This document shows positions 25,055 to 30,801 of a DNA stretch of 30,801 nucleotides, one piece after another. This DNA comes from Methylococcales bacterium (GTDB taxonomy: Bacteria; Pseudomonadota; Gammaproteobacteria; Methylococcales; Methylomonadaceae). A model generated the notes under the pieces. The model was not told where the DNA came from. It made no database searches and saw only the letters and a list, made by a program, of their open reading frames with translations. The translations under genes and the position numbers were made by a program. How positions within the stretch are numbered: the stretch's first letter is position 1; each line of letters starts with the position of its first letter. Location: NCBI GenBank assembly GCA_023134955.1, contig JAGLUC010000051.1, positions 1-30,801 on the forward strand, read 5' to 3'.

Positions 25055-25534
25055 ATGTCAGTTAATGAACAAGACTTTAAAAACGCACTTAAATTATGGG
25101 CAAGTGGTGTAACTGTAGTTACATCTAAAGCTAAAGATGGTAGCCTAAAAGGAATGACAGCAACCTCTTTTAGCAGTGTTTCTGTTGATCCGCCACAGAT
25201 TTTTGTTTGTATTAATCAGTCAGCTGATACGGGCGAAAATATATTAGAAGGCAAAGCTTTTGCTGTTAATATTTTAAAAGCAGAGCAAGAAGATATATCT
25301 AATCAATTTGCAGGTGGTGCAAGCCAGGAACAACGCTTTGCCAATGTTAATTGGCATGAAGGTGCGTTAGGCTCGCCTATGATTGATGATGCATTAGCAT
25401 CACTTGAATGCACTGTTGTTGAAAAGGTTTTAGCAGGAACACATTGGGTCATTATTGGTGAAGTACAGAATGTAGATTGTCGATCTGGTGATCCATTGTT
25501 GTATTATAATTCAGCTTATCGTGAAGTAAAGTAA
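25055..25534 (+). CDS. Flavin reductase family protein (FMN-binding split barrel)
   Basis: A 159-residue cytoplasmic protein of the HpaC-like flavin reductase family. These reduce FMN or FAD with NAD(P)H for a partner oxygenase, or simply bind FMN. It opens with FKNALKLWASGVTVVTSKAKDG and continues with the flavin-binding GMTATSFSSVSVDPPQIFVCI, a FAVNIL segment, and a C-terminal HWVIIGEV with DPLLYYNSAYREV. The ATG is preceded by GAGG. It follows lpd after 81 bp, separated by a REP-like hairpin, and is closed by the terminator at 25535. No oxygenase partner lies nearby, so the partner is unknown. Confidence 0.9.
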   Translation: MSVNEQDFKNALKLWASGVTVVTSKAKDGSLKGMTATSFSSVSVDPPQIFVCINQSADTGENILEGKAFAVNILKAEQEDISNQFAGGASQEQRFANVNWHEGALGSPMIDDALASLECTVVEKVLAGTHWVIIGEVQNVDCRSGDPLLYYNSAYREVK

Positions 25535-25576
25535 ATTTAAAGCCAGAGTAGATATTTGTCTACTCTGGCTTTAAAT
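25535..25576. terminator. Bidirectional terminator, perfect 18-bp stem
   Basis: ATTTAAAGCCAGAGTAGA (25535-25552) is exactly complementary to 25559-25576, with the loop TATTTG. The stem carries A/T-rich ends giving U-tracts in both directions. It separates the convergent flavin reductase and response regulator genes. Confidence 0.85.
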
Positions 25577-25577
25577 A

Positions 25578-26705
25578 TCATTTTCTCTCAAATTCAATAA
25601 TTGTAATATCATCATTTTGCTGGGAGGAGCCAGAAAAAGATTCTATCTGCTCAATAATTCCAGAAAATGGTGACTCGTCATTGATGTTGCAAAGTAATTG
25701 TTCAAGACGTTCCATTCCAAACATCTCCCCGTCAGGAGAACTTGCTTCAATAATACCATCAGAAAAAACATAAATTTTTATACCCACTTCAAATGAGAGT
25801 ATGGAAAAAGTGTCTAATTCAATATCAGGTATGATGCCTAGAGATAAGGATTTTGATACTAGGTGTTGTTGAATAATACCTTCTTTAATAATGAGAATAT
25901 CGGGTAAACCAGCATTCCATATTTTAACCTGCTGTCTTTTTACATCAGTTTCAATCAAGCAAGCTGCCATAAAAATACCGATTGGCAGCATACTATAAAT
26001 AGCACTGTTTAATTCTGTGAATATTTTCTGGTATCCCGCACCAGCTTCCACCATTTTATAGAAGATATAGGCAATGATTGGATTGCCGACAGCAGCGGGT
26101 AAACCATGCCCAGTAAAATCGCCCACTAGGATAACTTGACTTCCATCAGGACGAAATGCTGACATAAAAATATCACCATTTGATTTCTCCGCAGCAGAAA
26201 CCAGATAATTAATATCTTGTGGGTTAAAGGCTTTCCATTCCCGCATACGAACAATAAGATCTTCAACAAACGCTTTTTCAGTCATTAACGCATTATGCTG
26301 ATCATGTAGCATTTTATTGGCGTGTTTAAGACCTAAATGCGTTTTTATCCGTGCCAGTACCACAGCGTGGTTGATAGGTTTGCTGATGAAATCTACAGCA
26401 CCTAATTCAAAACTTTTGGTTTCGGTTACAGCATCCGTTTCACCAGTAAGAAAAATAACAGGGATATCTTCAGTCGCCGATGATGATTTTAGTTGAGTAC
26501 AGACATCAAACCCGGATAGTCCCGGCATATTTATATCTAATAAGACGAGGTCAATATTATGGTTTTTATTGATAACTTCTAAAGCTCTTTCACCACTTTT
26601 TGCAACTTTAATATGATAATAAGGCTTTAAAATATTAACAAGCATTGTGAGGTTAAGAGGCGTGTCATCAACGATTAGTATCGTATTCTGTATATCAGTA
26701 TCCAT
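25578..26705 (-). CDS. Response regulator with PP2C-type (SpoIIE/RsbU) phosphatase output
   Basis: A 375-residue cytoplasmic regulator. The receiver domain (about 7-125) has the acidic pair VDD, phospho-acceptor Asp57 (LLDINMPG) and KPIN with the conserved Lys. A short helical linker follows. The PP2C domain (about 170-375) keeps metal-binding Asp in SNGDIFMSAF, VGDFTGHGLPAA, FSDGIIEA and QNDDITII. Such proteins dephosphorylate STAS-domain anti-anti-sigma factors to free a sigma factor or adjust other outputs. The STAS and anti-sigma partners are not in this window. It starts 29 bp after the hybrid kinase stop, without a clear ribosome binding site, so the kinase is its likely phosphodonor. 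Confidence 0.92.
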   Translation of the reverse strand: MDTDIQNTILIVDDTPLNLTMLVNILKPYYHIKVAKSGERALEVINKNHNIDLVLLDINMPGLSGFDVCTQLKSSSATEDIPVIFLTGETDAVTETKSFELGAVDFISKPINHAVVLARIKTHLGLKHANKMLHDQHNALMTEKAFVEDLIVRMREWKAFNPQDINYLVSAAEKSNGDIFMSAFRPDGSQVILVGDFTGHGLPAAVGNPIIAYIFYKMVEAGAGYQKIFTELNSAIYSMLPIGIFMAACLIETDVKRQQVKIWNAGLPDILIIKEGIIQQHLVSKSLSLGIIPDIELDTFSILSFEVGIKIYVFSDGIIEASSPDGEMFGMERLEQLLCNINDESPFSGIIEQIESFSGSSQQNDDITIIEFERK

Positions 26706-26734
26706 GAATGAGTAGTTAAGAAACTAAACTATAA

Positions 26735-29700
26735 TTATAAAGATAAAAGTATATCACTAATGATAGAGTTGGCTTCATCAAAATCAAATGACTCGGCTTG
26801 TTCAATGGCATCTTTAAAGAGTGATTCTAATACTGTATTTTCAAAGCTTTTAGATAGATTTTTCATCTGCTCAATAACATTTGCATCGCTATTGGCTAAA
26901 GACTTTTGTATTAAGCTTAATTGAGAGATAACAATATTTGAATCCATATCATTTATTAGTATTGGTGATTCAGTATTAGGCTTCTGATGCGATTCCTTAT
27001 ATTTATGAATAGTTGTTTTTAGATTAGTTAACTGATCTTCTAAAGTGGCAAATAAAATGTAAAAATCATTACTTTTTGATTTAAGAGTTTGTTCTAATAA
27101 ACCAGAGGTTTTAAATACTTGATTAGCACCAATACTGCCTGCTGCGCCTTTTAAAGTATGTAAAATAAAGAAAGCCCTGGTTTTATCTGGATTAGCTAGT
27201 GCTTGCTTAAGATCAAATACAGTATTTTTATTCATATCTAAAAATTGGCCAAGAATTTTCAAATAAAGCTCATGGTTCTGTGATACTCGCTCCATCCCTT
27301 CATCAATGGACAGAATTTCAGTTGATGAATCTTCAAGATTTTGTAATGGTTTTTCTTCTATTAATTTATTAACAGATACTGAAGATGAGTTGTCTTGTTT
27401 GATTAACCATTTTTTTAAGGTATCAAATAAGTTTTTTACATTGATTGGTTTTGCAATATGATCATTCATGCCTACATTAAGACAGTTTTCAATATCTGTC
27501 TTCATTGCATTAGCAGTCATTGCTATAATTGGTAAATCGTCATATTTGGGCATTTCCCTGATTCTTCTTGAAGTCTCAATGCCATCTAGTATAGGCATTT
27601 GAAGATCCATTAAAATGCAATCATAAGTAAAGCGCTCTAAATTATCGATACACTCTTGACCGTTGTTAGCAATAGTAACCGTTAGCCCGGCTTGTTCTAA
27701 TAATTCCCTGGCAATTTGTTGGTTGATTAGATTGTCTTCAACTAGGAAAATAGACTTGTTTTTCAATAACGGTTCTTTATAGTCAGCTTTATGAAAATGT
27801 TCCATTGATTTTTTTGGCGTTTCCTCAAACACATCTAATATAGTGTTGAGCATAATAGAATGATTGATTGGTTTTAGTAAAAATGCCTCAACACCAATTT
27901 CTTCAGCTTGTGCAACAAGTTGATGGTCTTTGTGCCCCGATACCATAATGATTTTGGGCTGAGAAGGAAGAGGGAGTTGTCGAATTTCTTTAGCACTATC
28001 AATACCATTTTTTTTAGGCATGTTCCAATCCATTATTATTAATGAATAAGGAGGAGTCTTTTGAGTTGTGACTTCAGTTATTGCTTCGCTACCCGAACAT
28101 ACAACATTAACTTTAAAACCAAAATCTTTCAGTTGCTGAGCTAAAACCAGTTGTGATGGAATATTGTCATCAACAATAAGAGCGTGCATGCCCAATATTT
28201 TATTTGGAAGTGTTTTATCGACATGCTTTTCAGTTCCAGGTTTGAATGGGATATTAAAGACAAATCGACTACCCTTATTTGGAGTGCTTTCAGCACTTAT
28301 TTCACCACTCATTAATTCAACTAGGTTTTTGCAAATAGCCAATCCTAATCCTGTGCCTCCATATTGACGGGAGGTGGAATTATCAGCTTGAGAGAATGAC
28401 TTGAATAATTTGGTGAGCTGTTCTTCTGTTATTCCTATGCCTGTATCCTCAACGGAAAAAGACAATATGATTTGCTCGCTATCATTCTTTAAAGAAGTTA
28501 TTTTTAGAATGACCTGACCAGTTTCTGTAAACTTAATAGCATTGGTAATTAGATTGATTAAGATTTGACCTAAACGTAAAGGATCACCTATTAAATAATT
28601 AGGCAAGTTATTAGCATAATCATAAATAAAGTCTATATTCTTTTCAGCAACCTTGACTCCAACGATCTGACTCACATTGTTAAGGACTTTTTCCAGCTGG
28701 AATTCTGTATATTCAATATCCAGTTTTCCTGCTTCAATTTTGGAGAAATCAAGAATATCATTAAGCAGACCGAGCAATGAGTTACTGGAATCAAGTACTT
28801 TAAATAAATAGTCCTGTTGCTGGGGGGTGAGAGATGTTCGTAATGTTAATTCTGAAAGACCAATAATGGCATTCATGGGAGTTCGAATCTCATGACTCAT
28901 ATTAGCTAGAAAGTCACTTTTTATTTTGTTTGCGGTATCGGCATTATCTTTAGCAATCGTAAGTTCTTGATGCAACATTTTATGGGCTGTAATGTCATGA
29001 CTAACACCTATTAAGCCAATGATCTCATGAGATGACTCGTTTTTATAAGAAGTGATCACAGTATCTAAAAAAACAGTTTTACTATCAGCCACCTGGGCTG
29101 TTTTTTCAATGTGTATGGGTTTGGATTGAGATAATGCCTGAGCATCTTCTTTAGCAAAAGAAATGGCTGACTTTTTACCAAAAATATCAAGGTCAGTTTT
29201 CCCAATAATATTATTTTCTGATACTTGAAATAAGGTTAAAAATTGTTGGTTACAGCCTTCATAGATACCAGCAGTATTTTTCCAATAAACAGCATCAGGC
29301 AGTGAATTAAGAATTGATTGTAATAATGAGCGTTCCTGGCTTAGTGTTTGTGATTGCTCTTTAAAAAAGTGACTAGCAGATAGTAATTGCTCAATCTCTA
29401 TAGAATATGATTTAACATCAATATTGATATCTAAGTTTGTATATCCATTGGCTAATTGATCGAGTAATTTAGTTACATGAGAAATGGGGGTAATTATTTG
29501 AATTTTAAATAACCAATAAAATAAAACAATTAAGGTAATAATAGCAATACTAAAAAACCAGATAGAGGTTGCAGCCATTTCTCTTAATTTATTTAAATAT
29601 TTATTAATGGAAATGGCATCTTTATTATGTTCGATTGAAATTTGTAATACCAAGGAGTTTAAGCCATCGAAAGCAGGGCTATCATCTATACGCACATGCT

Positions 29701-30523
29701 TATCTATATTTTGGGCAGATACCCCACCTTGTCCAATTAAATCACTGACCAAATGAGTGGCTTCTTCATATTTTTTTATAACGAAGGATATGCGGTGCAG
29801 AGCATCTGCTTCGGCTTTTGTATGAGGTAATAAATAATATTTTTCAACAATAGATTTAGCTTGCGCTGTTTTAGTTAATACAATGGTATGTAAAGCATGT
29901 TCTTTACGTAAAATGTAATTTTTAAATTGATGAATCATTCCACCAAAACCTAAAATACGACGTAAATTATTTAAAAGCCTGGCTTTGGTGATTTTATTAT
30001 TATGGTGGCGGTTTGAACTATCTTCAATCTCTAAGTTATCTAAGGCTTGAAGAGCAGGAATATCGTTGATTTTAACTTGAGTATCAATATTCTCAGGAGA
30101 ATGATTGTTTTCAATGGCTGATTTAACTTCTAGTGTTGCTTTTTCATAAGCAGTTAAAGTGGTGTGAAGAGCTTTTAACGCTAATTTTTCTTGTTGATTA
30201 AGACTGACCGATGCATAACGGTCTAAGGTGCTACGTGAACGACTGATATGAGCTTCAATATCAGTTATTTTTGATAAATCACGTCTGAGCACCATATTTT
30301 TAAAATGATGAATCATGCCCCCATAACCGAGTTCATTATTTAGTGCTTGAGCAGCACGAGTTTTTTCTGAGAGATCAGATTCAAATTTACCCCATCTTTT
30401 ACTGATTTCGGTGCTTTGTTTGTCGATTTGTTGGGTTTGATAAAAGATAGCCAGACCAACGACTATTAAAAACGATATGTATATAAAGCAGATCGTTATA
30501 AGTTTTAGCTTGAGATTTTTCAT
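26735..30523 (-). CDS. Hybrid histidine kinase with duplicated sensor domain
   Basis: A 1262-residue membrane kinase from the ATG at 30523. A TTG at 30544 in the same frame is less likely; neither has a strong ribosome binding site. Order: TM1 (about 9-28); a periplasmic region (29-318) holding two similar units, 60-165 (LGYGGMIHHFKNMVLRRD ... LDNLE) and 185-292 (LGFGGMIHQFKNYILRKE ... LNSLV); TM2 (319-340); a HAMP-like linker; PAS (about 400-515); HisKA with His544 (SHEIRTP); HATPase with DTGIGI and GGTGLGLA (722-729); REC1 (Asp832); REC2 (Asp973); HPt with His1122 (LHTLKG); and a helical tail. A full phosphorelay is therefore present in one chain, and the adjacent REC-PP2C protein is a likely final target. 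The signal is unknown. Confidence 0.93.
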   Translation of the reverse strand: MKNLKLKLITICFIYISFLIVVGLAIFYQTQQIDKQSTEISKRWGKFESDLSEKTRAAQALNNELGYGGMIHHFKNMVLRRDLSKITDIEAHISRSRSTLDRYASVSLNQQEKLALKALHTTLTAYEKATLEVKSAIENNHSPENIDTQVKINDIPALQALDNLEIEDSSNRHHNNKITKARLLNNLRRILGFGGMIHQFKNYILRKEHALHTIVLTKTAQAKSIVEKYYLLPHTKAEADALHRISFVIKKYEEATHLVSDLIGQGGVSAQNIDKHVRIDDSPAFDGLNSLVLQISIEHNKDAISINKYLNKLREMAATSIWFFSIAIITLIVLFYWLFKIQIITPISHVTKLLDQLANGYTNLDINIDVKSYSIEIEQLLSASHFFKEQSQTLSQERSLLQSILNSLPDAVYWKNTAGIYEGCNQQFLTLFQVSENNIIGKTDLDIFGKKSAISFAKEDAQALSQSKPIHIEKTAQVADSKTVFLDTVITSYKNESSHEIIGLIGVSHDITAHKMLHQELTIAKDNADTANKIKSDFLANMSHEIRTPMNAIIGLSELTLRTSLTPQQQDYLFKVLDSSNSLLGLLNDILDFSKIEAGKLDIEYTEFQLEKVLNNVSQIVGVKVAEKNIDFIYDYANNLPNYLIGDPLRLGQILINLITNAIKFTETGQVILKITSLKNDSEQIILSFSVEDTGIGITEEQLTKLFKSFSQADNSTSRQYGGTGLGLAICKNLVELMSGEISAESTPNKGSRFVFNIPFKPGTEKHVDKTLPNKILGMHALIVDDNIPSQLVLAQQLKDFGFKVNVVCSGSEAITEVTTQKTPPYSLIIMDWNMPKKNGIDSAKEIRQLPLPSQPKIIMVSGHKDHQLVAQAEEIGVEAFLLKPINHSIMLNTILDVFEETPKKSMEHFHKADYKEPLLKNKSIFLVEDNLINQQIARELLEQAGLTVTIANNGQECIDNLERFTYDCILMDLQMPILDGIETSRRIREMPKYDDLPIIAMTANAMKTDIENCLNVGMNDHIAKPINVKNLFDTLKKWLIKQDNSSSVSVNKLIEEKPLQNLEDSSTEILSIDEGMERVSQNHELYLKILGQFLDMNKNTVFDLKQALANPDKTRAFFILHTLKGAAGSIGANQVFKTSGLLEQTLKSKSNDFYILFATLEDQLTNLKTTIHKYKESHQKPNTESPILINDMDSNIVISQLSLIQKSLANSDANVIEQMKNLSKSFENTVLESLFKDAIEQAESFDFDEANSIISDILLSL

Positions 30524-30539
30524 TTTTTTATGTTTTTTT

Positions 30540-30574
30540 ATCAAATTGTTTCATATCAAATTATTACATATCAA
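30540..30574. repeat. 15-bp imperfect tandem repeat upstream of the hybrid kinase
   Basis: ATCAAATTGTTTCAT (30540-30554) and ATCAAATTATTACAT (30555-30569) are tandem copies, followed by a partial third, ATCAA (30570-30574). They lie directly upstream of the kinase start codon on the minus strand, in its leader or promoter. They may be repeated binding sites for a regulator. Confidence 0.5.
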
Positions 30575-30731
30575 GGTCTAAAAAATTTAAATTATTTTTA
30601 AGTTTAAATGAGCTGGTTTATATACTTCTGGGGGAGAAGAGTTTAGTTGGTAGATTATCATTCTTGGATTATATTAATCGTCCCAAAAGTTCTGCCATGG
30701 TATTTTGACACTCTTTTATTAACACATATTA

Positions 30732-30801
30732 TAGCCCGTATGAATCGAAGTGTAATGTGGGGTTTTCGAGCCATCGGTTCCCCGTATTACGTAAACTTCA
30801 T
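30732..30801. repeat. REP-like imperfect inverted repeat at the window edge
   Basis: The segment after TAGCCCGT (ATGAATCG then GTGTAATGTGGGG, ending at 30762) is matched in inverse by CCCCGTATTAC (30780-30790) and the ACTTCAT at the window end. The two arms are divergent copies of one short motif around an 18-bp loop. It looks like a REP/BIME-type repeat that may continue past the edge. The rest of 30575-30731 shows no gene. Confidence 0.4.

Noticed and set aside
30691..30720. Minus-strand short frame MAELLGRLI near the right edge
   Set aside because: Nine codons only, with no ribosome binding site and no context.

Overview
The window looks like chromosomal DNA of a low-GC gammaproteobacterial (type I) methanotroph of the order Methylococcales. 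This is inferred from serine-cycle genes (serine-glyoxylate aminotransferase, malyl-CoA lyase, malate-CoA ligase) lying next to ordinary gammaproteobacterial genes (homodimeric AceE-type pyruvate dehydrogenase, BioA) and a bacteriohemerythrin, a protein common in methanotrophs. Genus cannot be fixed from the sequence alone.

Layout. (1) 1-781, minus: 5' part of sgaA, cut by the left edge, with a leader that can be drawn as an H-type pseudoknot ending at the ribosome binding site. (2) 904-9315, minus: a sensory operon running TonB-dependent receptor (broken by a one-base frameshift), YfiR-like periplasmic protein, a 1634-residue hybrid kinase carrying both GGDEF and EAL domains, and an HDOD protein. 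(3) 9688-12878, plus: mcl, mtkA and mtkB, the acetyl-CoA-releasing end of the serine cycle, closed by a strong bidirectional terminator. (4) 12986-13477, minus: bacteriohemerythrin with two near-identical 18-bp palindromes upstream. (5) 13725-14023: decayed antitoxin/PIN-toxin remnants. (6) 14052-16826, plus: three genes of unknown function (small membrane protein, large membrane protein with a cytoplasmic helical region, von Willebrand A lipoprotein). (7) 17083-19390, minus: bioA followed by a Gfo/Idh/MocA oxidoreductase. (8) 19581-25534, plus: aceE, aceF and lpd (pyruvate dehydrogenase complex), then a flavin reductase and a perfect 18-bp-stem terminator. (9) 25578-30523, minus: a hybrid histidine kinase with a tandemly duplicated sensor domain, followed by a response regulator with a PP2C-type phosphatase output. 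(10) 30524-30801: intergenic, with 15-bp tandem repeats and a REP-like inverted repeat at the right edge.

How it fits together. SgaA makes hydroxypyruvate and glycine from serine and glyoxylate. MtkAB and Mcl turn malate into malyl-CoA and then into acetyl-CoA plus glyoxylate, which feeds SgaA. The signalling operon between these two parts has the architecture of a YfiR/YfiN-type periplasmic switch controlling c-di-GMP, but its output is fused to a phosphorelay. The best candidates for undescribed biology are that TonB-YfiR-CHASE8 kinase module, the membrane protein/vWA lipoprotein pair, the duplicated LGxGGMIHxFKN sensor domain of the right-hand kinase, and the sgaA leader. No tRNA, rRNA, CRISPR array or intact insertion sequence was seen.
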